64,000 bases of DNA from an uncultured Bacilli bacterium (lineage in GTDB: Bacteria > Bacillota_I > Bacilli_A > RF39 > UBA660), in NCBI GenBank assembly GCA_934096705.1, contig CAKOMR010000007.1, positions 1-64,000 of the forward strand, written 5' to 3'. The translations under genes and the position numbers were made by a program. The stretch's first letter is position 1. Every line of letters starts with the position of its first letter. Below the pieces are notes generated by a model. The model had not been told where the DNA came from and searched no databases. It saw only the letters and a list, made by a program, of their open reading frames with translations. Shown here in pieces: positions 7,753 through 16,795 of the stretch.

Positions 7753-8137
7753 GAAAGTTTTTTATTATTTCAATTTCTTCATTAATATCTTTATAAGACT
7801 TAATAGTAAAGTTATTGCATCCTCTTGGAAGAGATGAAGGTATTGGCATATTTTCATCATATACCACTAAAGTTTTAGTTTTAAGCATATGAAAAACTCC
7901 AAGTTCAAAGCCAACACCAGTAGATGGAATAGAAATATCTGCAATGCAAACATCTGCATTATTCATATTTTTATAATCTCTATTAAACACAACTTCCGGT
8001 TCATAATCTTTAACTACCTTATCAGCCACAAATTCATTTAAAATTGTTCCATAATTTTTTAAATAATTAATAATTTGTTCATAATTTTCTTGTTTTTCTC
8101 TACTACCAGTCATTGAACCACAAAAATACAATTTCAT
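7742..8137 (-). CDS. Nucleoside 2-deoxyribosyltransferase-like hydrolase (DNPH1/Rcl type)
   Basis: The 131-residue protein opens with KLYFCGSMTGSR. It contains NADVCIADISIPSTGVGFELG, which matches the nucleotide-binding loop and catalytic Glu region of 2'-deoxynucleoside 5'-phosphate N-hydrolase 1 and related deoxyribosyltransferases. Such enzymes cleave the bond between base and deoxyribose 5-phosphate, cleaning the nucleotide pool. It overlaps the stop of dnaI by one base, so it is the last gene of the dnaB-dnaI unit. The exact substrate is not determined. Confidence 0.75.
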   Translation of the reverse strand: MKLYFCGSMTGSREKQENYEQIINYLKNYGTILNEFVADKVVKDYEPEVVFNRDYKNMNNADVCIADISIPSTGVGFELGVFHMLKTKTLVVYDENMPIPSSLPRGCNNFTIKSYKDINEEIEIIKNFLEN

Positions 8138-9015
8138 TAATTTCTCCTATTCTTACTTATAAGTTCCATGTCAATTGTAAGCTGCTTAATTCTTTCTATA
8201 ATCCTTCTTGCTTTAACAAAATCAATATTATCTTTCGTTAAAGATAAATGTTTTTCTAGCTCAGTAATATTTAAATTACTCGTAAAAAATGTTGTCAAAT
8301 GTTTATTCATTCGAGCTTGTAAAATAGTTCCAAGTATTTCATCTCTACCCCAAGTTGTAACATTTTCTGCACCAATATCATCTAACACAAGTACATCAAC
8401 TAAACTATACTTTCTTACTTTACTATCTACTAAACTCAAGTCGTCTTTTAAAATTCTTAAAAGTTCTGGATAATAAACAATTTCATAATTAATATTTTTT
8501 TTAATTTTAAGTTCATTTAATAAGGTTGCAACTAAAAACGTTTTACCGCTACCAAAACTTCCATGTAAATATAATCCTTTCAACCCTTTTCCAGGTTCAT
8601 ACTCATCATAAAACTTTTTTAAAAATTTAATTAATTCTATTCTATTTTTGTCGCTAACATCTATATCTTTCATTCGAGCATTTAAAAGTTCATTATTTTC
8701 ATCTTGTTTACTAATTTTTTCTTCTTGCTCTTTTAACTTTTTACACTTTGCATAGCCAAAATAAATTTTACTTTCTTTATTTTCCGGATAATAAACATAA
8801 CCTTTAATTTTATTCTTACATTCATTAAGACATGTACAATTTTTGCAATTATTAAGTTCCTCCAAAGTTTCTTCAAAAGATGATAAATTATTAATAATTT
8901 CGTTTTCAGGTACTTTAAATTTTTTCACTAAAGAAGAAAAATTTGGATCTAATTTAACTTTTAAATAATTTTCTTTTAAAATATTTTCATTATAATTACT
9001 ACTTATTTTTTCCAT
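8137..9015 (-). CDS. dnaI: Primosomal helicase loader DnaI
   Basis: DnaI loads the replicative helicase at origins and restarted forks. The N-terminal third carries a zinc-binding cysteine cluster (Cys 57, 60, 62, 66 and a later Cys 91). The C-terminal AAA+ domain has Walker A GSFGSGKT (152-159) and Walker B VLVLDDIGAE, followed by SNLNITELEKHL and an arginine-finger region RIIERI. Its start overlaps the end of dnaB by one base. The gene pair and order match Bacillus dnaB-dnaI. Length (292) is near the usual 311. Confidence 0.92.
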   Translation of the reverse strand: MEKISSNYNENILKENYLKVKLDPNFSSLVKKFKVPENEIINNLSSFEETLEELNNCKNCTCLNECKNKIKGYVYYPENKESKIYFGYAKCKKLKEQEEKISKQDENNELLNARMKDIDVSDKNRIELIKFLKKFYDEYEPGKGLKGLYLHGSFGSGKTFLVATLLNELKIKKNINYEIVYYPELLRILKDDLSLVDSKVRKYSLVDVLVLDDIGAENVTTWGRDEILGTILQARMNKHLTTFFTSNLNITELEKHLSLTKDNIDFVKARRIIERIKQLTIDMELISKNRRN

Positions 9016-10280
9016 TATTTAAACTCCTTTAATAAATCATTTAATTCATCTTGTTCTTCTTTCGAAGCATCTTTACTTTCTATATTCGCATGAAACCACG
9101 CTGGTTCTTCACTTTTTTTAGAAACAGTTTTCCTGTTTTTATTTAATTTTCTTTGTTCTTTTTCCGCAAAGTTCATAGCCTCTTCGGCAGTTTTTAAGTC
9201 TGCCCTTTTCCACTGTCCTGCAATTGTTTGAACATAAGCATTTGTAAGTTTATTGTTATTTACTCTTAAACAATAATCAAGTAAAACATTTACTACAGCC
9301 GGAGGTAATTCCACTTCCACTAAAAGATATTCCACAAGTTTTAAATCTTTTGATATAGGCGTAGCTCCTTTATTTTTACATTTCAAAAATTCATAAGGAC
9401 TAATGCTTTCAAACATTGAAACAATTTTTGCGTGAAGTGAGTTATCTCCACTTGCTTTTTTTAAATATTCGGGTTGAGTACGATATACAAGAGTTGGCAA
9501 ACTATTTGATGATAAATTATAACTTTTTCGTGCATTTACTCTTAAAACTTTTTTATCAATCATGCCAAATTCATTTAAGCTTGATCTAATAAGTTCGGTC
9601 ATTTTTAATGTATCGTAATTATATATAAATGAAAGATTATCAATTAAATCTTTAGTTTTTTTATTAAGTGCCTTATCAGACATAATATTTTTAGGAATTG
9701 CATTATTTATTTGCTCGTAATTAATTTTACTATTAAGCCCTATAGAGTTGGAAATCCTATCTTTGCCATCGGAGCTTAAACTGAAATTTTCTGATTTATA
9801 TACTTCATCCATTTTTTTAGTAACATCAACATAGCTTGAATAATCATATCTTTTCTTTTGATGAATACTTAAAAGTTTTTCATATTCTTCGCTACCTATA
9901 TTGCTATATAACACAATATTTAAAATCGGATGATTAAAAAATTCTGAGGGTAACAAAGGTGAATAAAGTTCATAAATATATTCTTTTACGTCGCCATCTT
10001 TTAAATAACTTTTCAAAAGGCCTACAGCTTCTAATGCTTGTCTTGCTTTAAATACTTTTTCTTTACTTTCTTTAAGAAGAGTTATTAAATGATGATGAAT
10101 TAATTCTTCACTACATTCTTCTTGAATATTTAGATCTTGCCACAAAGTTAAATATAAACTTACAGCAGTACAACCAATTATTGGCATATAAAAAGATATT
10201 AAGATTTTTTTATCATTATCACTTAATATAGTTTTATTAATAACTTTATATTTATCTGCGGGTAAAAATAAATCATTCAT
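9015..10280 (-). CDS. dnaB: Replication initiation and membrane attachment protein DnaB (DnaD-like)
   Basis: This 421-residue protein is the Firmicutes primosome protein DnaB (not the helicase). It has an N-terminal winged-helix region (MPIIGCTAVSLYLTLW) and a C-terminal DnaD-like domain with the motif VNVLLDYCLRVNNNKLTNAYVQTIAGQWKRADLKT cut here into short pieces: LLDYCLRVNN, NAYVQTIAGQW and TAEEAMNFA. It bridges DnaD and DnaI during helicase loading. It is first in a dnaB-dnaI-hydrolase operon with one-base overlaps. Its N-terminal ATG at 10280 is preceded by a weak AGAGG site. Confidence 0.88.
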   Translation of the reverse strand: MNDLFLPADKYKVINKTILSDNDKKILISFYMPIIGCTAVSLYLTLWQDLNIQEECSEELIHHHLITLLKESKEKVFKARQALEAVGLLKSYLKDGDVKEYIYELYSPLLPSEFFNHPILNIVLYSNIGSEEYEKLLSIHQKKRYDYSSYVDVTKKMDEVYKSENFSLSSDGKDRISNSIGLNSKINYEQINNAIPKNIMSDKALNKKTKDLIDNLSFIYNYDTLKMTELIRSSLNEFGMIDKKVLRVNARKSYNLSSNSLPTLVYRTQPEYLKKASGDNSLHAKIVSMFESISPYEFLKCKNKGATPISKDLKLVEYLLVEVELPPAVVNVLLDYCLRVNNNKLTNAYVQTIAGQWKRADLKTAEEAMNFAEKEQRKLNKNRKTVSKKSEEPAWFHANIESKDASKEEQDELNDLLKEFK

Positions 10281-10327
10281 AAATTTCCTCTACAAGTATT
10301 ATAAGTTATTAAATAAAAAATCACAAT

Positions 10328-10362
10328 AAAAAAAATAATCTTAAAGATTATCTTTTCATTTC
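10328..10362 (-). terminator. Terminator of the Gre-factor gene
   Basis: On the minus strand ATAATCT pairs with AGATTAT around TTA and is followed by eight T. It overlaps the last codons of the gene. Confidence 0.6.
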
Positions 10363-10833
10363 AGAATCAAGTTCTTTAACTTTTCCTACGATTTGAACTT
10401 TAACATCTCCCAAAGGAATTGTACAAGGTACTTCTGCACCAATCATTTGGCCGTTAATAGCCATACCCATTGGAGAATTTAAACTTACAACATCACGGTT
10501 AAATCCTACAACTTCATTTGCTAAAGTAGCTACCATAGTAAATGATTGTCCAAGCTCATCAGTTACAACAAGTTCAACTTTATCACCAAGACCTACAGTT
10601 TCTGTATTATTAAGTGTTGGATCAATAATTTCTGCAGTTGCTAACTCTTGATTAATTTTTTCAAGTTCATTTTTAGTTATTTGTTCTTGTTGTGAAATCA
10701 AATTAAAGTATGGTTCATCATTTCCTGCTCCACCTTGAAATAATCTTTTTTCTTGATCAATTCTTGCAAGACGTGCATTTAATTCATCTATACGATTATT
10801 TTTCATTTGAAGTTCTTCGATTGTTAATTTCAT
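10348..10833 (-). CDS. greA: GreA/GreB-family transcription elongation factor
   Basis: Gre factors enter the RNA polymerase secondary channel and stimulate transcript cleavage in backtracked complexes. The protein (161 residues) has an N-terminal coiled-coil half (about 1-75) and a C-terminal FKBP-like half. That half carries VGLGDKVELV and SPMGMAINGQMIGAEV, the counterpart of the GreA signature SPIARALIGK. The coiled-coil tip has acidic and Gly residues (GGAGNDEPY), but the exact catalytic acidic pair is not obvious. I therefore call the family with confidence and the paralogue less firmly. Confidence 0.85.
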   Translation of the reverse strand: MKLTIEELQMKNNRIDELNARLARIDQEKRLFQGGAGNDEPYFNLISQQEQITKNELEKINQELATAEIIDPTLNNTETVGLGDKVELVVTDELGQSFTMVATLANEVVGFNRDVVSLNSPMGMAINGQMIGAEVPCTIPLGDVKVQIVGKVKELDSEMKR

Positions 10834-10890
10834 CTTATCACCCTTTCAATTACCTAAATAATACCATATAATAACATTTTTAGCAACTAT

Positions 10891-11940
10891 TTAAAAATTT
10901 TTAAATAATTTTATAACTCTATAAACTCCATATTTTTCACTTGATTTTTTATATTTTTTAATCATTTTATTTAAACTATAAACATTAAAATATGTCACAT
11001 CTTCCTTCTGCATTGCATATTCAATAATTTTAATAACTAATTTTTCATTTGTATCTGCATTAAGTAAAGTTTTGTATTTTAAAATATCTTTACTAGAAAC
11101 ATTTTTCAAAACATAGTTATAATACCAAGAAGGACATTTTTTAAAAATATATCTTTCTCCAGGGTAAGACTTTAATACTTTAAGTGTATCATAATAGCCT
11201 ATTTGAATATTTTCATGTATGGCTTTTTTATTAACTGTTAAAGTTGAACTTAACTTTCTCGATGGCGTTATAGTAACTACCTTATTTTTATCAATAAGTT
11301 TTTTCTTAAAACCCATTCCCTTAAGTTCTACACGGTATACTTTATCATAGCCTTTTTTAAGCATCATGTTCGCAGGACAATTATCATAAATTCCACCATC
11401 AAAATAATAACTATCATCTTCGAGTTTTTCCATTTTAAATACAGGCAAATAGCAACTTGAAATAATATAATTATTAATTGAGCCTTTTCTCATATCAGCT
11501 TTAAATAACTCTAAAGGTTTTAAATCTTTTAATCTATATGTAATAAGTCCAAAATCAGTTTTACTATTTCTAATCTTATCCTCAAGATTAAAATCTTTTA
11601 AAGTTTTTTCTAGGCCATCAATGCTTATTCCTTTATTTTTAATTATTTTAGTAAAATTTTCGAAACCAAGTTTTAATAACTCAATTTCATCTTTATTTTC
11701 TTTATTGACTAATTCAACATATTTTTTATCATAGCCTAAAATTTTGCCAATATCTGCATTGTTCCAAAAATCAAGCAATTCTTTATCCATATTTGCAACG
11801 ATCATCGCAGCATTAAATGAACCAATTGAAGTTCCACATACACAGTCAAATTTTATATGGCATTTTTTAAAAGCGTAATATGCACCTATTTGATAACTAC
11901 CTTTAACACCACCGCCTGCTAAAGCAAGACCAGTTTTCAT
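10891..11940 (-). CDS. Patatin-like phospholipase
   Basis: The N-terminal 200 residues form a patatin domain. They show the oxyanion loop GGGVKGSY, the nucleophile elbow G36-T-S38-I-G and the catalytic D181-G-G, so the Ser-Asp dyad is complete. The protein resembles the bacterial RssA/YjjU-type acyl hydrolases, probably acting on membrane lipids or lysophospholipids. The C-terminal 150 residues are a helical extension also seen in Firmicutes relatives. Its start overlaps the stop of the upstream epimerase gene by four bases, so the two are co-translated. No signal peptide is seen. Confidence 0.88.
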   Translation of the reverse strand: MKTGLALAGGGVKGSYQIGAYYAFKKCHIKFDCVCGTSIGSFNAAMIVANMDKELLDFWNNADIGKILGYDKKYVELVNKENKDEIELLKLGFENFTKIIKNKGISIDGLEKTLKDFNLEDKIRNSKTDFGLITYRLKDLKPLELFKADMRKGSINNYIISSCYLPVFKMEKLEDDSYYFDGGIYDNCPANMMLKKGYDKVYRVELKGMGFKKKLIDKNKVVTITPSRKLSSTLTVNKKAIHENIQIGYYDTLKVLKSYPGERYIFKKCPSWYYNYVLKNVSSKDILKYKTLLNADTNEKLVIKIIEYAMQKEDVTYFNVYSLNKMIKKYKKSSEKYGVYRVIKLFKNF

Positions 11941-12854
11941 TCTTTCACCCCTTTAATTTTTAATAATAATTTTCCAATGAAAATATTTATTTTTCGATTT
12001 TTGCTTCTTCTTTTAAGTTTCATGTAATAACTTTCAATCGAATCATTTTTATATTCTAAAATATCGTTAAATTTTTCACTATCCTTTAAAATTGGGCTAT
12101 AAAAATATTCATCTAAAAATAATTTTTCAAGTATATATTTAAAACTTATTCCATGGTACTTTAATATATTATTAACTAAATCGTTATAATTGCATCTTAT
12201 AAGGCCAATATTTATTATTTTTTTATTTAAAGATGCACCTTTATCAATTATTTTACAAAATGCATAGGCGGCATCTTCTTTAGTAATGCACTCAATTAAT
12301 CCAGGGTGAACTTTATACATAAAAGAATCAGTTCTAAGATCTCCTAAAACTAAAGGAACCCTTACTATTGTATAATTTTTACATTTTTTTTGAATTAATT
12401 TTTCTGTCTTATACTTAGCATTATTATAATAATCAAGTTTATCAACTTTAATATCACTATTTACACTTCCTTCATTTTTACCATATAAACTTGTCGAAGA
12501 AGCATATATTAAGTGACACTGTGGATTATAATAAATTATTGCTTTAACAATATTTTCAGTTACATTATATTCAATAATATCCGATAATCCTTTTTTATAA
12601 TATGAAAGTGGTGGCAAACATGTAGCCAGGTTAAATATATAATCATGGTCTTTTACAAGCACCTCTATTAAGCTTCGGTCAAGACCATCCGAATAAATTA
12701 CATTTACTCTTTTTCGGTATCTTTTTAATTTTTTTTCAACTTTGGCATTTTTTAAATCCATTATAGTAATTTCATACTTTCCTTCAGATAATAAATATTT
12801 AAGCAAAGAAAGTCCAACTGTTCCTGAAGCACCTATAATTAAAACTTTTTTCAT
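11937..12854 (-). CDS. NAD-dependent epimerase/dehydratase family protein
   Basis: The protein (305 residues) is an extended short-chain dehydrogenase. It has the Rossmann motif GASGTVG at residues 8-14, an acidic end of strand two (MDLKNA), ASSTSLYG with the catalytic Ser/Thr, and a YxxxK-type pair in YKTEK. Family members act on nucleotide sugars or sugar-like cofactors. The C-terminal 60 residues, rich in Lys and aromatic residues, are not conserved in the usual epimerases. It is translationally coupled with the patatin gene, which suggests a shared envelope-lipid role, but the substrate is unknown. Confidence 0.8.
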   Translation of the reverse strand: MKKVLIIGASGTVGLSLLKYLLSEGKYEITIMDLKNAKVEKKLKRYRKRVNVIYSDGLDRSLIEVLVKDHDYIFNLATCLPPLSYYKKGLSDIIEYNVTENIVKAIIYYNPQCHLIYASSTSLYGKNEGSVNSDIKVDKLDYYNNAKYKTEKLIQKKCKNYTIVRVPLVLGDLRTDSFMYKVHPGLIECITKEDAAYAFCKIIDKGASLNKKIINIGLIRCNYNDLVNNILKYHGISFKYILEKLFLDEYFYSPILKDSEKFNDILEYKNDSIESYYMKLKRRSKNRKINIFIGKLLLKIKGVKE

Positions 12855-12862
12855 TGTTACTC

Positions 12863-13579
12863 CTAAATAAACCTTAATAATATAATTATTATTACACCTA
12901 ATATAATACCATAATAGGTATATCTATTTTTAATATTTTCAATAACTTCTTTAAATAATTCAAAAATAGTCAAATAAATTAACATTCCTAAAGTAAAACT
13001 TAATAAATATGTAGTAATAACTTCAGAAATATTTCCTATAAATAGATTTATTAATCCACCAACAAGACCTGATATGGTAAGAATAAATATATTAAAATTA
13101 TTTTCTTTTTTTAAATTACTACCAATTTGAAATCCTAAAGGTAAATTATGTAGACCAATTCCTAAACACATAAACATTCCTGATTTAAAATTCTTTATTG
13201 CTACATTATATAATGCCATATTCTCAAGTATATTATGTAATAGTAAAGCAATTACAGTAATAGTTCCTATATGATTTAAATGATTATCATGTTCTTTTTT
13301 ATTATCATTTTTATCTTTATGATGATGGTCATGCTGCGGAACAAAAAAATCTAATATTTTTAATAAAACTAAACCGAGTAAAATAAATAAAAGAGCATAA
13401 AAGTTAAATGATTCACTTATTTCAGGTAATATATCAAAAATAATTAAATATAGCAAAATTACAAATGATAATGCTATAGATAAAATATTTATGTTTTTAT
13501 TTCCTTTGCATATCTTATTAAAAAGTATTCCCATTAAAAAGAAAACACCAGTAATAACAGTTAATAACAATGCTTTCAC
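12863..13579 (-). CDS. ZIP-family divalent metal transporter
   Basis: The 238-residue protein has about eight hydrophobic segments and a histidine-rich cytoplasmic loop (HDHHHKDKNDNKKEHDNH). Two intramembrane metal motifs are present: HNILENMALY in segment four and GIGLHNLPLGFQIG in segment five. They match the HNxPEG-type pattern of ZIP zinc/iron importers, with a Leu replacing one usual Glu in the second motif. It probably takes up Zn or Mn. No metal-responsive operator was recognised. It lies eight bases upstream of the epimerase start and may be co-transcribed. Confidence 0.8.
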   Translation of the reverse strand: MKALLLTVITGVFFLMGILFNKICKGNKNINILSIALSFVILLYLIIFDILPEISESFNFYALLFILLGLVLLKILDFFVPQHDHHHKDKNDNKKEHDNHLNHIGTITVIALLLHNILENMALYNVAIKNFKSGMFMCLGIGLHNLPLGFQIGSNLKKENNFNIFILTISGLVGGLINLFIGNISEVITTYLLSFTLGMLIYLTIFELFKEVIENIKNRYTYYGIILGVIIIILLRFI

Positions 13580-13719
13580 TACTAATCACCAAATATATTT
13601 TAGCAAATTATAATGTAAATGTCTATTAAACAAAAAAAGAAAAACAATTATGCTTCTCTCTAATTATTAATATATTTTTTTATTTTATAAAATTCCATAA
13701 TCCCCATTCCATTTATTAA

Positions 13720-14361
13720 TTAACACTCATGAACATTGTCAATATTTAATGTAGCATTATAACTAACGCTTTCATTTACTTTTTGTTCTATATCTGGAAA
13801 ATAATTAAATGTTACAATAGCTTTATAAGAAATAGTTTTATTAACTCTTTTTGTAGTATATATTTCATGATTTATATTTTCTATATTTAGTTTAACTGGA
13901 ACATCAAGTTTACCAGTATATTTAGTAATATCCATATTATCTATTATTGGAATAAAATCTTCATTATTCTCTTTTTTTAATACGCTTAGACTAAGTTCTG
14001 GTCTAGGATAATTACTATAATCAAATACTGTTTCATTAGGCATAACTAAATAAACATTATAACAATATTTTGCTTTTGGTTTTGTAGTATCAAGTATTAC
14101 ATCAATAGTTGTATCTCCACTTATTGAGTGGCCAAGATCCTTAATAAAATTATAATCTGTTGCATGCAAACTTATATCATGATCACTTTTTATTTGAAGT
14201 GTATCAACACCTTTTGATCTTACATCAACATTAAAATTTCCATAATAAAAGTCATTTGTTATAAAGTAAGCATAAGTGCTTACTACCACAAGCATTAAAA
14301 ACATAAAAATAAAAAGTATTAAATAAACTTGTGTTTTTAGTTTTTTCTTATCTTTCATCAT
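13720..14361 (-). CDS. Membrane-anchored secreted protein of the TasA/camelysin type
   Basis: The protein (213 residues) has a short basic N-terminus, one hydrophobic segment (about 12-33) and then TYAYF, the site pattern typical of SipW-processed TasA/camelysin proteins. The rest is a beta-rich extracellular domain without recognised motifs. Two Cys (in YCYNVYL and the last residue) could pair. It is the third of three such genes in a row (13.7-16.4 kb), and a fourth lies at 39.2 kb. It is the most divergent of the set. Function is unknown; relatives form extracellular fibres or are spore/matrix proteases. Confidence 0.6.
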   Translation of the reverse strand: MMKDKKKLKTQVYLILFIFMFLMLVVVSTYAYFITNDFYYGNFNVDVRSKGVDTLQIKSDHDISLHATDYNFIKDLGHSISGDTTIDVILDTTKPKAKYCYNVYLVMPNETVFDYSNYPRPELSLSVLKKENNEDFIPIIDNMDITKYTGKLDVPVKLNIENINHEIYTTKRVNKTISYKAIVTFNYFPDIEQKVNESVSYNATLNIDNVHEC

Positions 14362-14432
14362 ATGCCTCTATTCTATAAATAATATATCAAAAATGAATAT
14401 AATTTTCAATATAATTTATTAATTTGACATAC

Positions 14433-14466
14433 ACAAAAAAACGACCTAAAAGGCCGATTTTTATAT
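14433..14466 (-). terminator. Terminator of the Ala/Thr-rich TasA-like gene
   Basis: On the minus strand CGGCCT pairs with AGGTCG (two G-T pairs) around a small loop, extended by A/T pairs and followed by seven T. Confidence 0.75.
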
Positions 14467-14495
14467 TATTAAATTGTTAACTTTTAATATAACTA

Positions 14496-15182
14496 CTATA
14501 TTGCAGTTGTTCCACAAACTACAGTGTTTTCTTTAACGTAGAACTTACCAGCAAATGATTTTTCAGCTAAAGCAGTTTGGTCAATTGTTGGGAAATTATA
14601 GAATTTAACGTTAGCAGTTAATGTTTGAGTAGCAGTATCATTACTTACTGCAATTGAACCACTAGCAACTTTAACTTCAGTTGTTGCACTTGAGAAAACA
14701 CTAAAATCTTTTTCTGAAGTTGCAGCATAAGTAGCTTCAACTGTAATTCCAGTACTTGGAGTTAAAGTATAAGTAAATTCTTTATTATCTGTTCCAGTAG
14801 TTACAGGTGTAGCAGCTGCCCCATATACAGCAGAACCTTCATCATATTGATAATAAATATCATATGTACAAGTAGTTGTAGTTGCTGCATCAGTAGCAGT
14901 TAAACTAACAGATAACTCAGCCTTGTCACCACTATAAGTACCTACTGCTGTAGCAGCTCCAGTTCCTTTTAACATTTCTGCACCAGCAACATTTAATTTA
15001 AGTGATGCTGAATTAGTTGTAAAAGTTGAAGATTTAGCTGCCTCAGTTGTAACATTTACGCCTGCTTTGTTATCTACTGTAGTAGTAAATGAACCGAAGT
15101 ATGCGAATGTTGCTCCAACAACTGCAACAAGTAATGTAGCTACTGCAATAACAGTTAACAATAAAGTATTTTTCTTTTCCAC
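14496..15182 (-). CDS. Ala/Thr-rich TasA-like secreted protein
   Basis: The 228-residue protein starts at a GTG behind AGGAAAG. It has a hydrophobic N-terminal segment ending GATFAYFGSF, the SipW-type processing region. The mature part is rich in Ala, Thr, Ser and Val with few charged residues, a composition unlike its neighbours and typical of abundant secreted beta-sheet proteins. CTYDIYYQYDEGS and KSFAGKFYVKENTVVC are shared, in changed form, with the protein at 39198-39887 (CTYDIVFEYDVDS, KTFSGNFYVENIRC), so the two are paralogues. It likely belongs to surface fibres or matrix. No signal peptidase gene lies nearby. Confidence 0.65.
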   Translation of the reverse strand: MEKKNTLLLTVIAVATLLVAVVGATFAYFGSFTTTVDNKAGVNVTTEAAKSSTFTTNSASLKLNVAGAEMLKGTGAATAVGTYSGDKAELSVSLTATDAATTTTCTYDIYYQYDEGSAVYGAAATPVTTGTDNKEFTYTLTPSTGITVEATYAATSEKDFSVFSSATTEVKVASGSIAVSNDTATQTLTANVKFYNFPTIDQTALAEKSFAGKFYVKENTVVCGTTAI

Positions 15183-15270
15183 TTCTTTCCTATCTCCTTT
15201 CTATTATAAATTTATCACAAATTATAATCATAAATCAAGTCCTTTAAGCAATTTTTTAAAATTATTATTT

Positions 15271-16359
15271 TTATTTGCTTAAAGTAACAGCCCCTGTTGA
15301 GGAATTTATATTAATATTAATTCCCGTTATATCAAGTATTGCAAGTGATTCTCCACCCGTAATAACGTAGGATGCTGGCACACTATATGAACTTGTAGGC
15401 GCCACTGTACTATACGAAGTTAATGAATTTGCTTTTATCAGTTTGTTTACAGTCGTATAGTAAGTATATGCACAATTTTGTAAAGGTTCATTTGCACTGC
15501 ATGTTGTTGCAGCCCTTGCTATAACAGATGTGGTAGCTCCACTTTGTAAATGAACCGTAGTTTCATAAATTTTATTATTATAAGTAATTCCTAAATTATA
15601 AGTTCCCACAGGAACATTAGAAAGTGTAAAAGCCCCACTTGAAGATGTGGCCTTAATTGTATTATTTTGAATTGATAGAGTTGCTCCACTAACAGCAGTA
15701 CCATCAACTTTAACAGTACCTTTTAAATTATATAAAGACTTTCCTACTAAAGGGACTTGTTCAATATTAACATCAAGTAAAACAGCTTTACCATCTAAAT
15801 CATCTGGAGTTTCCGGATTAAGCCATGCTTTTATGTAATAAGTTTTACTCGCACTACCCGCAGCAAAATTTGCAAAAGAAAGCAAATAAATATCTTTATA
15901 ATGGTCAGATGTATTTACACTCAAAAGTGGAAGTTCTGCTATTGAAACAGGCCCAGCTATTGGTGTAGTCGAAGATGCAGAATCAAATATAGCTAGCCTA
16001 ATAAATTCCATTGGAAGTAAGTCGTCCTTGGTAATTCCATATGAAGATAAAGAGTCTGTAGAATATCCTATATTTAAAGTATAAAAAACTGTATATTTAT
16101 TAGATTTAGATATTGCAACTTTAGCATAAGTTGTTTGATTTATACCATCTTCATCACTTAAAGGAGCTACCTGAGCATTTGTAATTTGTGTATATGATAA
16201 ACTCGCATTTAAATTTCCTGTAGTAATATTTTGATTCATAGTGGAAACGGCTAATCTAGATAAATAAGAATATGATGTTCCTATAGAAACGCAAGTTAAA
16301 GAAATAACCGCAAGAAAAACAACAACTAATGGACTAGCATTTCTCTTCATACCCTTCAC
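15271..16359 (-). CDS. Secreted protein with a TasA-like N-terminus and a carboxypeptidase-regulatory-like domain
   Basis: The 362-residue protein has a basic start, a hydrophobic segment and then GTSYSYLSRL, resembling the other TasA-type proteins here. Residues 1-200 form a beta-rich region. Residues about 210-285 form a prealbumin-like carboxypeptidase-regulatory fold: LKGTVKVDGTAVSGATLSI, SGAFTLSNVPVGTYNL and the following strands. Such folds serve as extracellular stalks. The C-terminus (DITGININI) is short and has no sorting signal. It heads the three-gene secreted cluster and probably forms its accessory or anchoring component. Confidence 0.6.
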   Translation of the reverse strand: MKGMKRNASPLVVVFLAVISLTCVSIGTSYSYLSRLAVSTMNQNITTGNLNASLSYTQITNAQVAPLSDEDGINQTTYAKVAISKSNKYTVFYTLNIGYSTDSLSSYGITKDDLLPMEFIRLAIFDSASSTTPIAGPVSIAELPLLSVNTSDHYKDIYLLSFANFAAGSASKTYYIKAWLNPETPDDLDGKAVLLDVNIEQVPLVGKSLYNLKGTVKVDGTAVSGATLSIQNNTIKATSSSGAFTLSNVPVGTYNLGITYNNKIYETTVHLQSGATTSVIARAATTCSANEPLQNCAYTYYTTVNKLIKANSLTSYSTVAPTSSYSVPASYVITGGESLAILDITGINININSSTGAVTLSK

Positions 16360-16389
16360 CTATTATAAATAATAACACATTTTTTATTT

Positions 16390-16755
16390 CTAAACAATAT
16401 CTTTAAAATCTATTTTACTCTTTTCTAAATTTTCTAAATAAAATTTTTCTATACTTGTTAAATTATAATTTTTAAATAGTTTTATCTCACTAGAAAATAA
16501 ATCATCAAGTAAATTTTTTAACTTATCTTCTGAAGTTGATAAAAGTTTTAAAGTATAGAAGAAATCATCTTTTACTTTAATAAAAAAGTTATCTTCAGAA
16601 ATATTTTTTGTTTTAGTAATATTTAAAATCTTTTGATATTTTTTTATCTGATAATCTATCTTTTGTTTTATCTTTTTGTTTGTAACATTAAAATATATAT
16701 TCTTCAGCTTAAAAACCAACCTATTTGCACTTTCATACACATTTTTATATTCCAT
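16390..16755 (-). CDS. Hypothetical helical protein, ribosome site inside a terminator hairpin
   Basis: The 121-residue protein is Lys-rich and predicted to be almost wholly helical, with no signal peptide or motif that I recognise. It lies just downstream of the RNase J gene. Its Shine-Dalgarno (AGGTG) is the right arm of that gene's terminator, seven bases before the ATG at 16755. Translation should therefore depend on whether the hairpin is open. I cannot assign a function. Confidence 0.55.
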   Translation of the reverse strand: MEYKNVYESANRLVFKLKNIYFNVTNKKIKQKIDYQIKKYQKILNITKTKNISEDNFFIKVKDDFFYTLKLLSTSEDKLKNLLDDLFSSEIKLFKNYNLTSIEKFYLENLEKSKIDFKDIV

Positions 16756-16756
16756 A

Positions 16757-16786
16757 GAAAAACACCTATTTTTATTATAGGTGTAT
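16757..16786 (-). terminator. Terminator after the RNase J gene, overlapping the next ribosome site
   Basis: On the minus strand ACACCTAT pairs perfectly with ATAGGTGT around AATAAAA and is followed by TTTTC. The right arm contains the AGGTG ribosome site of the downstream gene. Confidence 0.75.
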
Positions 16787-16795
16787 TTAGTTTAT

